DNA from: Rhabditoides inermis | Taxonomy: Eukaryota > Nematoda > Chromadorea > Rhabditida > Rhabditidae | Direction: 5' to 3' | DNA: 64,000 nucleotides | NCBI GenBank assembly: GCA_963966185.1 | Contig: CAWZYM010000070.1 | Location: 332,501-396,500, forward strand | Part shown: positions 34,863 through 47,772 of the stretch, piece after piece | Layout: the number at the start of each line of letters is the position of its first letter | Position numbering within the stretch: the stretch's first letter is position 1 | Position numbers and translations under genes: made by a program | The notes under the pieces: generated by a model | Databases searched by the model: none | The model's input: the letters and a program-made list of their open reading frames with translations, nothing else | What the model was told of the DNA's origin: nothing

Positions 34863-35740
34863 AGGCTGGACTGGTTTCTCATCTGGTAGCGTGCACAATT
34901 CTACAGTGTTCAGAAGAACCTTGAGAACCTTGACGGGAACATTGTGGGACTGGTAGTTCTGATATTTCTGATATCGGTAGTTCTGATATCATGTGAACAT
35001 CGCGAAGTGACCAGTTCCGGATGCGATAGTGTGATAGAATATCTGAGAATCAGGCGTCCTTGCATGTTGTGTTGTTTTGACTCGAACTCCGCTCTTCCAC
35101 ATCACAGCTGTCAAAGTGTTCTTGCACCTTCCTATACGCATCATCTCTCACATCACCTGCCCTACACATTATATAAATATCAACTATCACTTTCCGCAAT
35201 CCTACGTACATTTCAGATTTCCTATCGAAATCATCCAGATAGTTATATATAACGGAAAATGTGTCAAAGTATCGCGTACTTTGTGATCACAATCCTTGTC
35301 CGTTGTTCCTTTCTCTTTTGTATCACGCTATCCCCCTCTACCTCGCGTGATATACCTCATCAACCCTCTCTTCTCCCAACAACTTTCACCATTGCGCTAT
35401 TTTTCAGCATCACACATGTTATGTGTTGAATTTGTCGCACACACCCCCTTCCTTCTTTCTTTCCCTCCATTTCACTCGTTATTCACATCATTTCGCGTCG
35501 AATGATCACTGAAGAAAAGTCGGACATACGATAGTCGAATCTCACAAATCACACGACGCTCGTAAAAGAAAGCTCGTGAAATCCAGATGCTTCTCGAATC
35601 ACCTGATCGATACCTGCGAATCAATCATAACACCTAGCATCTTATCAGACATCCGATCACATCGTTAGATTACTGCACAGAAGAAAACCTAGATTGAGCT
35701 ACCGTGTTTTTTTTAAAGAGCGAGAGCGGAGGAGGGAGGG

Positions 35741-35777
<37 letters not shown>

Positions 35778-36347
35778 CTTTGCATAGATAACAAAATGAT
35801 GAACGCGTAGCATGCTGCAGTCATTCTTCACTCTTACATCCCCCAAACACTTGTGTATTTCCGGAAAGAAAGAGAGGAGAGAGAGAGAGAGACATTATCC
35901 GAGTCTTTCCGCCTCTAATTCTCTCTCCCTCTCTCTCTCTCTCTCTCCCTCTCTCTCTCTCCCTCCCTCCCTCTCTTTTCCACCGTGTCGTCTGTCACTC
36001 AAAAATCAACTCACTCGCTCAAACGTTCTCCAAATCACCGGAGAAAGCTTCCACCATCGAATCTTGTCCTAATCATTAGCTTAGATGTCTAGTTTCTAGT
36101 TGTTCTAACTCTGTCTTCTCGTTTCTCTATTTTTCTTGTCTTCTATCTATGCGAGAGAACAAGGATGGGAGAATTGATGACTGAACATTTCTTTATTTCC
36201 CTTTCATCTCTCTCCTTCCAATTCTCTCAACGTGATGGGGTGAAAAGTGAGATATCCTCTCACTCAGATTTTGCTATCAGTGTATTGCAATTCCTGGTGC
36301 GAGCCTCTCTCTCTCTATTTCTACGTATATCTGCCCCATCCGATTTT
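34863..36347. other. Possible first intron / upstream region of the K2P channel
   Basis: No convincing coding sequence. It contains GA (35740-35775) and CT (35920-35975) tracts and AT-rich stretches. It is intronic if the exon at 34736 is used, otherwise promoter-proximal intergenic DNA. Confidence 0.4.
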
Positions 36348-37083
36348 ATGGAGGTCCAGCACCAAGGGTAGGAGGTTCCTGTGATAGCGAGAGGTTTACG
36401 AGTTCCATGCAACTCCCCACAGCAATGAGCATTCGAAGAAATCGTATGATCCCTATTTCTATCAAAATGAGTTATCACGTCATGATGTATCATGTATCGA
36501 TTGATTTCAGTCGCGTGGGGTGCAGTCGCGCGTCTTCTGTTGGCTCGAAGACTTCGAAGGACCTGCAGGGCTCGAAGGACCTTCTCTCACTCTCTCACTG
36601 CTCCTTCTCCCCTCTGCCCACTCATGAAAGTGTAGACGAGGTCGGCCTTATATTGAACGACTTGTTATGTTAGGAAAGAAGCAGGACTTCTGCAATGGTT
36701 CACTTCTTATTTATCAGTTGTTTATCGAAGTATTGATTTCAGGAGGACGATTCATCAGAGGAGGACCAGCCGCCGATTCGCAAGATCTCCCAGGCTATTC
36801 CCAACCTTCATCGAGACAGTCTACTCGACACTGTACGTTTCATTCCTCCGAGTATATCCAACCCTTTCATCAATACTTTACACGCACTCGGAATTAAGTG
36901 TCGTTTTCTCAGTTTTCTGTCTATTCTCGGATTTCCGACTGAACTCGGTAGATCGAAGGAAAAGAGTGTGAGGCATATTGTGTGTCACATAGAAACAGTT
37001 GCCTTCACTCCCCTCACAATGCTGCTCATATCTCACCTTCTCTCCCCATCCGCTCTCCTCTCTCACCTTTGCCCCTTCTCCCT

Positions 37084-37126
<43 letters not shown>

Positions 37127-37466
37127 TGCAGAGTCCTGTCACTTGAAACACGTCCATCATCACACCTTGTTTTCTTGTCTATTTTTTGTGCCGGTGTTCT
37201 TGACGTCTTCAGTCTTTAGGCTTCATCATATTCTGTTATAGTTTCCCCTCGGTTTCCTTATTATAGTTTCCCCTAAGTATATGTATAGCCATGGGTTTAA
37301 ATCGATTTCGAGATGTATCAATAAATCAATAAATTATGCAGATGCTGCACGCGACTAGATTCGCCAATGGGGGGACGGAGATGCAAGAGACACAAGAAGC
37401 GAAGCCACTCGGAAAACCGCCAAACTCATTCCTCGGAAAGGTGAGAGGGATCTCTCTCTCTCTCTC

Positions 37467-37542
<76 letters not shown>

Positions 37543-37561
37543 TTCTCTCTCTCTCTCTCTC

Positions 37562-37592
<31 letters not shown>

Positions 37593-38296
37593 AAACCTAT
37601 TCTGATCCCCATCCCTTCCTCTTTCTCTTCTCTCCGATTGATCGAGAAATGATGTGCCCAATACTGACTAGACACAGTACCCTGTTTGCTGTTTCAGGCT
37701 AAGTGGTACTACGACAAGTACCAGTGTCGGAAGTTTGCTCCGCTCCTCCTCCTCTTTGTCTATTCCCTCCTGGGAGCAGCTATGTTCTACTATGTAGAAC
37801 ACGATAATGAAGTCGATCTCAGAGTGTGGGTATATTGATTATCGATTTTATGGTTGCTAACGATCTTTGTCGTGTTTGTTAAATTTGGTTGGCGTGTTCG
37901 ATCAATTTTCACATGTTTTCTGAATGATGCTTGAGTCTTGAGTTCTGGTAACGTGAGCCAGACAAGTAAAAAGTAAGGTGTACATATCTCTTGAGAAAGC
38001 ACAGAGGTCAACGAAACTATCCGTTTTGAAACTCTGTTACTAGTAAGTATCAGTAACAAACGAAAGTAAAATAGAGTGAGTGAGAGATGTTGCTTTGAGG
38101 GAGGAGGCGTATCAGCTGGACAAACTGCGCAATCAAACATATCGATTGATCGGTCGGATCATCCACAATCACACACGAACACAGCAGCAGAAGATTAACA
38201 ATGCCAGGTGAGTTTTTTTCAGATTCCAAAACAATCTCATGATGGGCAGTGAGTTCAGAGTGTCAGGATCGATTGATTCTGCTTGTTGTGTTGGCT

Positions 38297-38355
<59 letters not shown>

Positions 38356-38989
38356 ATCCCACTTCTATCTGATTTACAACTGTCATCTTGTCAACAATCA
38401 CATGCACAATGACTTCACAAGTTATTTGCAATGTAGCACGTTGGACAAGTCAATCAATATCACGTGTTCGATGAAATTTCAAAACAAAAAAGCAATTTCC
38501 CATATCCCTGAATATCTTTCAAACTCACACATTCGTGTTCAGATCAGTACTAGTGTGGTACGAGAGATCTCTGAAAAGAGTGAAACTGCTGGAGGGAATC
38601 AAATGGGACTATTGGGGAGCCATGTTCTATGTCGGGTCGCTGTTCACTACCATTGGTAAGTCTCACATCTCAGCGAGAGAAGAGAGAGAAGGAGAGAGAG
38701 AGGAAGAGGGAGGGAGGGAGGGAGGGAGGGAGGGAGGGAGGGAGGGAGAGGGAGAGCGAGGGGAGAGATGATTTTCAGGCTATGGTAATATCTTCCCGCG
38801 CACCACTCTAGGCAGGATACTTTCCGTGCCCTATTCAATAAGTCAGTGATTGATAGTGTAACTTGATACTGTACTCTGTATTTGCAGTTGGTATCCCCTT
38901 GGTGCTCGCGATTCTCTCACAAATGGGTCGAGCTCTGACGAATGTGGTGTCAGACTGGTGGCAGAGGTATAGGAAACATGTAAAGGTAC

Positions 38990-39032
<43 letters not shown>

Positions 39033-39131
39033 CTTTCTCTCTCTTCACTGAGCCATATTACAGGAGGTCGGCAAGAAGGCGAAGCGCAAAATACGGCGGA
39101 AAAAAGTAGTGAAGTGAGTGGAGAGAGCGAA

Positions 39132-39171
<40 letters not shown>

Positions 39172-41648
39172 TGTGTGTGTGAGAGAGAGAGAAAGAGAGA
39201 GAGCGTGTTCAGACCGACAGAGCCCCCTCCGATAGAAGATATGATCGACCAGCTGGCTGCAATGGAAAGCGGCCTCGCCCCTCCAGACATGCCAGACGAC
39301 GTCTACATGGGAGACGTGCCGGATGAGGAGGAGTTCGAGAGCCGGTAGGACACGCCCCTCAAGCTCCGCCTCTTCGAGCCCCTCCTTTCCAGAACTATTC
39401 CCGTGTGGCTGGCGCTGTTTATGTGTGTGGGATGGATCTGCGCCTGTGCTGGCCTGTTCTGCATATGGGAGAGGTGAGTGACGTCATCGGGAATGACTAT
39501 GACGTCATTTCAGACGCTGGTCGTTCTTCACGTCTCTATACTTCTTCTTCATTTCGCTGTCGACGATTGGACTGGGTATGTGAAGAGAAGAGACCGAGAA
39601 AAAAGAGAAAGTGTACGATGTATAGTTCTGTGCTCGCAATAAGTTGCGCGCGGTGGGGTAGATCAGATAAAGACGGAGAGTCAGTTCTCAGCAATAGCGC
39701 GCAAAACAGGAGAGACAGACGGTTATGGTACCGTGTTTCGAACTGCAAGCGAGGTAGATCGAAAACTATCGCTCTGGCGCAGGCTATATGTACACAGTCC
39801 TTGAAAAATGAGTATCCTCGCCGTCTATAACCCCGCCCCCTTGAGGTGACGTGGTGCCGGACCACCCGCACATGCTCATTCTCATGTTCTGGCTGGTGAT
39901 CATCGGACTATCGATCGTATCCATGCTCTTATCAGTTATCCAGATCAAGATGGAGGAATGGCTGTACACACTAATGATAAAGATGCAGGTATGAGAGGGA
40001 GAAGGAGATAGAGAGACATACATAATGAGATGATCGATTCCAGAAAGAGTACGCCAGAGCATTGGCTGAAGGCGACCCGCTAGAAAAGGTGGGTCTACTT
40101 TCTTGACGTGAAGTGTCGCAGTCCGTCTTCAAAAACGGGGGAACTGTCACATTCCCAATCAGAAAATGAAACAAGTGTTCCATACTCAAAAACGGGGAAA
40201 ATGTCGCTGATTTGGGATTTGGCGCGCGCTTTCCATTTTGGGGGAAGTGTCGCCAATTTTTTTTTGGGGGGGATGTCGCGAACAAACTTGCTTGAGAGTG
40301 AAATGTGGAAAGTGGGGGGGAGTGAATGAAGGAATGACAGAATCCCACCGGCCCCCTTCAGGCTCGTCTGATGGAAAGGGCGATGGAACACGAACCATGG
40401 CTGATGAGACAGCTCATGCCTGGAATCATGACAGAGGCACAGGCTGAGAAGGTCGAGCAGAGGGTGGGTCCGCCGTCTCTCTCCCCCTCTCTCTCTCCCT
40501 CTCTCCCTCCCCCCTTCTCTCTCTCTCCCTCCCTCCCTCTCCCCCTCGCTCCCCCCCCCTCTCTCTCTGACTGTGTCTTATCGTTCCTTCAGGCGGAAGC
40601 CTTCGAGCGTTGTGCTCACGAGACGAACACAAAGCACATCCAGACTGAGAGCTGGGGAACGGGAATGGGAGTACAGGCGGAACAACAAGTACAGGTGAGT
40701 ATGCGTGTGTCTGTCCGTCTGTCCGTCTGTCTGTCCAGGCAATGTTCATAGTTTCATACAATTGCGAATCTTTCAGTCGATGGCGTGCGACCCTCTCTCC
40801 CTCTCTATCATGTCGCAGATCGAAGAAGTTCCCTCGGATGTGGAGGAGGAGGAAGAGAAGAAGTGGACGAGGGAGCAGTGGTACGACGCGATGGGGGCGG
40901 AGCGGGAGAAGGAGCAGGAGGAGCTGCGGAGGAAGGAGCAGCGGGAAAAGTGCGACGGAGAGACGCAGTGGAGCAGCCAGATGTACACCGCATCTCTCGC
41001 GAGGGAGAGCAAGATGGCAGAGGTGAGTCACACATTCTGAGTTGTTCTAGTATATCATTTACCTATGTAGAAGTCCTCCAAGGCAGCCCCACCAAAGACA
41101 GACGAGGGCGACGGAGACTCGATCTCCGATGCGAGCAGCATTCCGCTCGACTCTGGTGAGTGGGCGGGGCTAGTGAGGGCGGGGCTTGACACACTACCTT
41201 TCAGTGTCCATGGCTCGCAAAGGCGCTGTTGCCGCCGATTCCACCAACAACGACACACTCAACTTCCCCAAGTTCAGCTTCTCGGTGAGAGAAAGAGAGG
41301 GAGATAGAGAGATAGAGATAGAGAGAGAGAGAGAGAGAGAAATCACCTATGTTCTAGTTCAACGCGGACGTGGAGGACCCAATCGTCTACCGCCACCACA
41401 CCGAGACCCAGACAGACCTGGCCCAGTTCCAAATCGAGGAGATCGCACTGCGGCTGTACGCGCTGCAGAAGGACAAGGAGAGCCCCGCCCCCGCAGGCCC
41501 CGCCCACCAGGAGATGTCGACGCAGTGTCGTTCGGACGAGGAGGGGGAGCTGGTCTCCCGCCTCATCGACCTCAGTCTACCCCAGTCCAAGAGGGCCCTC
41601 GTCGATCGAGCCTGCAGTGTGCAGAGCCTCGGATCAGCCAGGTGAGCG

Positions 41649-41721
<73 letters not shown>

Positions 41722-44700
41722 CGTTTGTTTGAATCTCTCATCTCTTCAGATCGCGTCCCTCCCTACACTCGATGGCGTGTGGATCGAACGACGTCGTGAG
41801 TTATCGATCGATCGATGTGTTGTTTCCTCTCCATCGTTGTTCCAGTCCTCCCGCTCCGACCTCTTTTCCACCCGCTCAGCCGGCTGTCAGATGTCGCCCC
41901 AAAAGCACTCCGTGTCCATACAGCACAAGGTGTCTGCAAAGGTATGTCATCTGCTTACATATTTGTTTATTGCTGTGTTCAGGACAAGGACTGTTGGGCT
42001 AAGACATCGCTGACGTCTATTGGATGTGGATCCGCAGCGATAGATGACACGAGGGTGAGTGAGAGAGATTGATAGAGAGAGAGAGAGAGAAAGAGAAAGA
42101 GAGAGAGAGAGAGACAGAGAGAGAGAGAGAGAAGGGAAAGCTTGCAGTCTGCGATGACCTCCCCTCACGTGCTCTCTTCTGCATCGGCTGGCTGTCAGAT
42201 GTCTCCCTCTCTGCCTCTCCAGAGAAGCGATGCCGGAGTACAACATCAAGTCCCACTCGCGGTATGTCCATCTCCCTCCCTCCCTCCCTCCCTCCCTCCC
42301 TCCCTCCCTCCCTCCCTCCCTCCCTCCCTCCCTCCCTCCCTCCCTCCCTCCCTCCCTCCCTCCCTCCCTCCCTCCCTCCCTCCCTCCCTCCCTCCCTCTC
42401 TCCCTCTCTCACCCTCGCCTTCGCAGGACTCGTCGATCCAGCACCGTCCCTCCATGTCCTCCATTGGATGTGGCAGTGTGTCGGTGGATCTGATCGATGG
42501 GTGGAATGGATGCGAGACAGTTGAGAGACGCGAGATGAGCAGTCAGGTGAGACTGAAATCGAAAAGACCTGGATTTCCATTTGTATCATTCACTGTGAAG
42601 TATCACTGCACTTCCTTGCTGTGTCTATTTTGAGAGGGTGTAGGGAAAGGAGGAGGCAGGCTGCCTTGCAGATGTCTCCTCTGCAACAGCGCGCGGCGGG
42701 AGTGCAGGTCGGGAGAGAGACGAGCCATGCTGGCACCTCCCCCTCCCCCGAATCCTCCACCAGCCACGCCATTCAGTCCAATCGGGTCGACACTACTGCA
42801 ATAGAGATGGCCGTACAGACAGGGTGCGTTCAGTGTTCACTCGATTTTGTTTCTGGTTGTTTACTTGTTTGCCTTTTTCAGCGAGTCTGTGCGCAACGAA
42901 ATGGCTACGGGAGACTCGCGACCTCCCTCCCCGGAAGCGATTCCGAGGGAGATGACAGAATCGAGGTGGGAAGGAAGGGAGGGAGAGAGGAGGGTGAAGG
43001 GGAGAGAGGGGGAGAGGGGGAGAGGGGGAGAAGGAGAAAGGGAGGGAGAGAGGAGGGTGAGGAGGAGAGAGGGGGAGAAGGAGAGAGGGAGAGAGAGAAG
43101 AGAGAAAGGGAGAGAGTGATTTCCTCGTTCCAGCACCCAATACACCCCACCTCCCACCGATCCGATGACCGCTGTCCCATCCACCAGCTCGTTTATCGAT
43201 CCGAGGTAAAATCGATAAATGAACTATGATTGATTGATTTCAGACCCCCTTTTCGCCAAACCGCTTCAATTGCATCTCTCTATGGCTCGTTTGAGGATAA
43301 AGAGAAGGAGGAGGAGAAGGAGAGACAGGAGGTGAGCACGTCACATCAGTACTTAGCATCACCTGTCCTTATCATTATTATCGATTTTGCTATAACAATT
43401 TCTAGGTGATCATTCAAACAGACGATTCGTATCTGAAGATTGCTAGACGACTCGACGAGTATAGGAACAACAACAAGTGAGTAAATATAACATAACAAAA
43501 GTTGTAACTACGATTTGCAGAAGCCAGTTCCTACCTGTGATGGCGGCTTCTCCCAGGCACTCTCGGTCTACCACTCCCACCAACCTACCGTTCGTCTTAC
43601 AAACTTATTTATTGTTTGTTCATTTGTATTAGCGGTTACAAGTAGCAAGTAGCAGTTTATTCTAGAACAAACGATTTTCAGTGCTACCATTCCTGAGAGG
43701 TCAGAGAAAGCGGGGGTGGAAGTGAACCCACTGAAACCTCCCGCCTCTCCCAAGAAGACTTCCGATTCCAAAGCACCAAAGAAATCATCCGACTCTACTA
43801 AGCACAAGAAATCCAGTACCGGGTATCAACCCCTAGCCCCTAGACTATCCTATCCTAGACTACCTTTCATCACACTAACATTTTTGGTGACATCATTATC
43901 ATACAACGCAATAATCAATCAATGTTCAGGAATGGTCCGTCGGAGAGGAGTGGATTCTTCCTGGATCCATTCCGGAAACGTTCGAGGACTAGAAAACACA
44001 GCAAGGCACAACGGTGATATTGTTTAATCGATTCAGTTGCAATGACAATAATTTGACCTTCTCGCAAAAATAAGTGTTATGGAAGGAGAATAATTTGATC
44101 TGCTTGCAACTTGCAATAAGAATAATTCGACTTCCTTGCAAAAATAAGTGTTACGGTAGGAGAATAATTAGATCTGCTTGCAACTTGCAATGAGAATAAT
44201 TTGACCTTCTAGCAAAAATAAGTGTTACGGTAGGAGAATAATTTGATCTGCTTGCAACTTGCAATAAGAATAATTTGACCTTCTTGCAAAAATAAGTGTT
44301 ACGGTAGGAGAATAATTTGATCTGCTTGCAACTTGCAATGAAAATAATTCGACTTTCTTGCAAAAACAAGTGTTACGGTAGGAGAATAACTTGATCTGCT
44401 TGCAACTTGCAATGAGAATAGTTCGACTTTCTTGCAAAAATAAGTGTTACGGTAGGAGAATAATTTGATCTGCTTGCAACTTGCAATGAGAATAATTCGA
44501 CTTTCTTGCAAAAATATGTGTTACGGTAGGAGAATAATTTGATCTGCTTGCAACTTGCAAAGAGAATCATTCGACGTTCTTGCAAAAATATGTGTTACGG
44601 TAGGAGAATAATTTGATCTGCTTGCCACTTGCAAAGAGAATCATTTGACCTTCTTGCAAAAATAAGTGATACGGTAGGAGAATAATTTGATCTGCTTGCA

Positions 44701-45160
44701 ACTTGCAAAGAGAATCATTTGACCTTCTTGCAAAATAAGTGTTACGGTAGGAGAATGATTTGATCTACTTGCAACTTGCAAAGTGAATAATTTACTTACA
44801 ATGTATTGAATGTTATTATTTTTCAAACTTATTTATCTGTTTGATTTCAGCGAGGAAGACGGCGACTTCTTGCAAGTGCCGGTAAGTTACCTTCAAAATA
44901 ATTTATACATTGTTACGATCGATATTCAGATTGCGGAATCCAGTTCCCATCAGTGATAGGTATACGACATTCCCCATAGATAGAGTGTGGTTGTTTCCCG
45001 CTTGCTTGCTTATTTGTTGCTATAGCTTCCGCGTTCAAATCGAATGAACACCAGAACAGTCTTGATTTATAGGAGCGATCTCGATCCATATCCCCTTCCC
45101 CTCATCGGAAATCAACACTGGAGAGGAAAGCGTCACTGCCAACGGGGATTCCGAGGGGAC

Positions 45161-45209
<49 letters not shown>

Positions 45210-45344
45210 GAGAGGAGGGGTTAGACCCTTCTGACTTGCAGAGTGCGTGACTACATTGACAAGCACGAGCGCGGTATTCCCAATCCGGCCACTGACAATC
45301 GTCCTCCCGTCGTCATTGTCAGAGAGGGCGAGGCGACCGGATGA
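36348..45344 (+). CDS. Two-pore-domain potassium channel (K2P/TWK) with giant C-terminal tail
   Basis: Mini-exon 36348-36367 (MEVQHQG) joins in phase to 36511-36640, then 36743-36832 and onward. The channel core reads KFAPLLLLFVYSLLGAAMFY (TM1), an extracellular cap with EEAYQLDKLRNQTYRLIGRI, GAMFYVGSLFTTIGYGNIFP (pore 1, GYG), LSVPYSIVGIPLVLAILSQM (TM2), then VWLALFMCVGWICACAGLFC (TM3), FFFISLSTIGLGDVVPDHP (pore 2, GLG) and LMFWLVIIGLSIVSMLLSVI (TM4). GYG/GLG pores and this topology define K2P leak channels. The tail after TM4 runs about 5.3 kb of gene and several hundred residues. It has charged coiled-coil-like stretches (REKEQEELRRKEQREKC), three QMSP repeats and several QT motifs. It ends PPVVIVREGEATG (stop 45342-45344). 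Most K2P tails are much shorter. A polyadenylation signal is at 45700. Confidence 0.9.
37448..37592. repeat. (CT)n array in K2P intron
   Basis: CT dinucleotides with periodic TTCTCTTT interruptions about every 50 bp. It starts right after the donor of the exon ending NSFLGK. Confidence 0.92.
38300..38351. repeat. (CT)n microsatellite in K2P intron
   Basis: Pure CT dinucleotide tract between exons flanking TM1 and pore 1. Confidence 0.95.
38706..38752. repeat. (GGGA)n microsatellite in K2P intron
   Basis: About nine GGGA/GGAG units between the exon ending FTTIG and the exon starting YGNIFP, inside the pore-1 selectivity filter coding region. Confidence 0.95.
41646..41720. repeat. (TTG)n trinucleotide array in K2P intron
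   Basis: About 24 uninterrupted GTT units starting just after the donor of the exon ending QSLGSA. It is the only long pure trinucleotide repeat in the window. Confidence 0.97.
42264..42405. repeat. (CTCC)n tetranucleotide array in K2P intron
   Basis: About 33 almost perfect CTCC/TCCC units, giving spurious LPPSLPPS or REGGREGG frames. It lies in an intron between QMSP-repeat exons of the tail. Confidence 0.97.
44050..44780. repeat. 74-bp tandem satellite, about 10 copies, in K2P intron
   Basis: The unit alternates a GTTACGGTAGGAGAATAATT segment, a TTGATCTGCTTGCAACTTGC segment and an AATTCGACTTTCTTGCAAAA segment. Copies are exactly 74 bp apart and about 90-95% alike. The core is shared with the minisatellite at 12885-13130. 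Short minus-strand frames repeated at 74-bp steps are artefacts. Confidence 0.95.
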
Positions 45345-45838
45345 TCAACTCTGTCGCTCCGTCCGTCTGTCCGTAATGCTCATCTATCGCTCCGTCCGTC
45401 TGTCCGTAACGCATTCCGTCATAGTCCTATTGGTTATTAGTGAGCGAGTGAGGAATCGGTTTGTTCTTTCACATTCTCTCGTTCTCGTTACGTTTCTCTG
45501 TCACTGTTTGAATATCACGTTCTTCAGACTGTGTAATATTTGATGTCCATTACGGGTAACGTTACTCATATTCTCCTTTACTTTGTGTTCTGAGCTAGCC
45601 ATTGTACGTTTCGTCCGCTCACGTTCACGCGCCACTGTGACTTTACGTTGTGATGCGTTTCATGTGCTTCTCTTTGTTTAACGCTATGTTCATGTACATA
45701 ATAAATACCCCTGATTGAAACACAAATATATACGTATTATTACGCTGTCTTCACACCTTTGCGCAATTCGCACTTCTATATCCAGAGAACAAACACGAAA
45801 ATCGAAACAAACACAAAAACGAATGAGAGAGAGAGAGA

Positions 45839-45880
<42 letters not shown>

Positions 45881-46606
45881 TCCGCAACATTCCGATCGCG
45901 CCCCTAAAGGGACCATGCGCAAAAAGGAAGTACTCAATGTCGCGTTGCATTCCAGGGCGCGGCATGGATGAAAAAGAGCGCGAACAAACACGGGCGCGGC
46001 GACCGGACCATCACCTGCCCGCCCCTCGCGAGGGTCCCTTTGCGACAGTGATGAGCGGATCAGTGAACACAGGGAACTGGGTCCGCTCGATTGAGAGGGG
46101 ATGAGCGGGGTTAGTGGCGGCCGGGTACATCCGTGTTGCGGGTGCGATTGTGGAGAGAGAATGAGGCTAGACACAGGTCTGTGGAACTGCAAACACAAAG
46201 GTATTAGGGGATTTGTAGACGCCGGAGCATGTTGTTGGCGCTTGAACCCGGACTAATCAGACAGCGCGACAGACGCTCACCAGACACGAACTGTGCATGT
46301 GTGGTAGCACCGCGTTCTCAGGGCACCAGACACCGTTATGAAAACGTGAGTCTGGAGTGTTCGGTGAGAAATGATGAGCAATGTAGGAAAACATCGACAC
46401 ATTGAGTGTCTCTGCAACACCAGTTGACCAGTGTTTGAGTTTGAGATGGTGTGTATCGGTTCGAATGTCAGACGTCCGAAGACGGCAGTCCGGACAGTAA
46501 CTCTAGAACCATTCACCCAAAAACCATTCCCCCTACGCCCAACAACAGATGTCATCACTTTTTCCGCGAGCCCTGTTGCATGTGAGTGCCTGAGGGTTGT
46601 GCAAAC

Positions 46607-46640
<34 letters not shown>

Positions 46641-46709
46641 AGAGGTGCGGACCGGCCGGGTGGGAGCAATGGAGCGATGATCCCTGCCCCACCCTCCCTC
46701 TGGCACAAG
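45345..46709. other. K2P 3' UTR and intergenic region
   Basis: No supported gene. The CGCTCCGTCCGTCTGTCCGT segment is directly duplicated near 45356-45415. AATAAA lies at 45700-45705. A GA tract with a G run is at 45820-45880, and another GA tract is at 46609-46636, shortly upstream of the TATA box at 46710. Confidence 0.5.
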
Positions 46710-46718
46710 TATTTAAAG
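46710..46718 (+). promoter_or_regulatory. TATA-like core promoter of the first EB-module gene
   Basis: TATTTAAAG stands alone in GC-rich sequence 46 bp before the start codon at 46756, at the distance expected for a TATA box with a very short 5' UTR. Confidence 0.6.
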
Positions 46719-46755
46719 GCACCTCTTCCCCATCGGGACCATCACATCTTCCGCC

Positions 46756-47672
46756 ATGTGCTCCCGACTCGTACCCCTTGCCGCCTGCCTCGTTGCTGTC
46801 AGCTTCGCCCAGTTCGGTTCGTTCCCTCTCCTTATCATTTCCCATCCGGTCCCTGGCTCACCGTGTCCTCTCCAGCCCCTCTGTATGCTCCTTGTGGCCC
46901 GACCGTCGGCTGCGTCGCCTCTGCCGTGTGCCAGGCTTCGGTGTGTGTGCCCGCGGCGGCCCCAATGATGCCGGTGGCCCCGATGCCGGTGGCCCCCGTG
47001 CCGGCCCCCGTCATCGGATGCGCCACGCCCTGCCTCGCCGGAGCCGCGTGAGTGCCTTCCCTCGTGCACCCCTTTGACCTGCTCGATTCAGCTGTGTGGC
47101 TGGAGCGTGCCAGTGCGCGGCCCCCGCAGTCGTCTACTCTCCCGTGGTGGGCTGTGCCCCTCCCCCTCCCCCCGCCCCTATGCCTGTCGTCGCCGGGCGC
47201 CTCATCCCGCAGGCCCTCCCGGGAGCCCCGTGTGAGCCGGGAGTCGAGTGCACCGGAGGCTCGGTGTGCTCGCTGGGAGTGTGTCTGTGCCCGCCCGAGC
47301 TGGTGCAGGAGGGAACGGTGTGTGTGCTGCGGCAGGTGTACGGTGTCGTCCCGCCCCCCGTCGTGCCCGTCCCCGTCATGCCCGTCGCCCCCGTCGCCGT
47401 GAGTCCCCCCCTCCCCCCTCTCACCCCTCCCCTCTGTTCAGCTGCTGGCCCCTGGAGCCCCTTGCGCCGCCCCGACAGCCTGTGTGCAGGGAGCCCTGTG
47501 TTCGGCCGGAGTGTGCCAGTGCTCGCCCGCCTTCGCTCCCGTTCAGGGAGCTTGCGTCCGCAGGAGTCAGTCCCTCTCTCCCCCCCCTCTCTCTCTCCCC
47601 TCTCTCCCCCTCTCTCCCTCTCTCATTACCTCTCTCTTTGCAGAGCACAAGAAGCAGGCCGAGCGTCAGTAA
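46756..47672 (+). CDS. Secreted Cys-rich EB-module protein 1
   Basis: Exon 1 gives MCSRLVPLAACLVAVSFAQF, a good signal peptide with cleavage near SFA-Q. Exon 2 has YAPCGPTVGCVASAVCQAS, VCVP and a Met/Pro/Val-Ala repeat (MPVAPMPVAPVPAP), then IGCATPCLAGAACVAGACQC. Exon 3 has PGAPCEPGVECTGGSVCS, LGVCLCPPELVQEGTVC, and exon 4 GAPCAAPTACVQGALC, SAGVCQC. The pattern C-x4-7-C-x5-C-x4-C-x-C is that of EB modules, common in nematode extracellular proteins. It ends with a basic KHKKQAERQ. Phases are consistent at all joins. It is a probable matrix or surface protein. AATAAA at 47758-47763, 85 bp after the stop. The neighbour at 48377 is a paralogue in the same orientation. Confidence 0.75.
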
Positions 47673-47772
47673 GCGATTCGCGTGAGAATCCACCTCTGAC
47701 ATCTGTGACATCCACAAACGACTACTGTCTTTCTGTACAAACGTTTCGCTGTGAGCGAATAAATATATTTAT

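Noticed and set aside
40426..41031. 201-residue minus-strand frame
   Set aside because: It lies antisense to K2P tail exons whose plus-strand reading is in phase and charged-helical; the minus frame is CT/GA-derived.
42017..42589. 190-residue minus-strand frame rich in REGG
   Set aside because: It is the complement of the (CTCC)n array and lies antisense to K2P exons.
44151..44585. Series of 70-residue minus-strand frames
   Set aside because: They are the same satellite unit read at 74-bp steps, not genes.
44050..44780. CRISPR-like regular repeats
   Set aside because: The whole 74-bp unit repeats, with no unique spacers, and the context is a eukaryotic intron.
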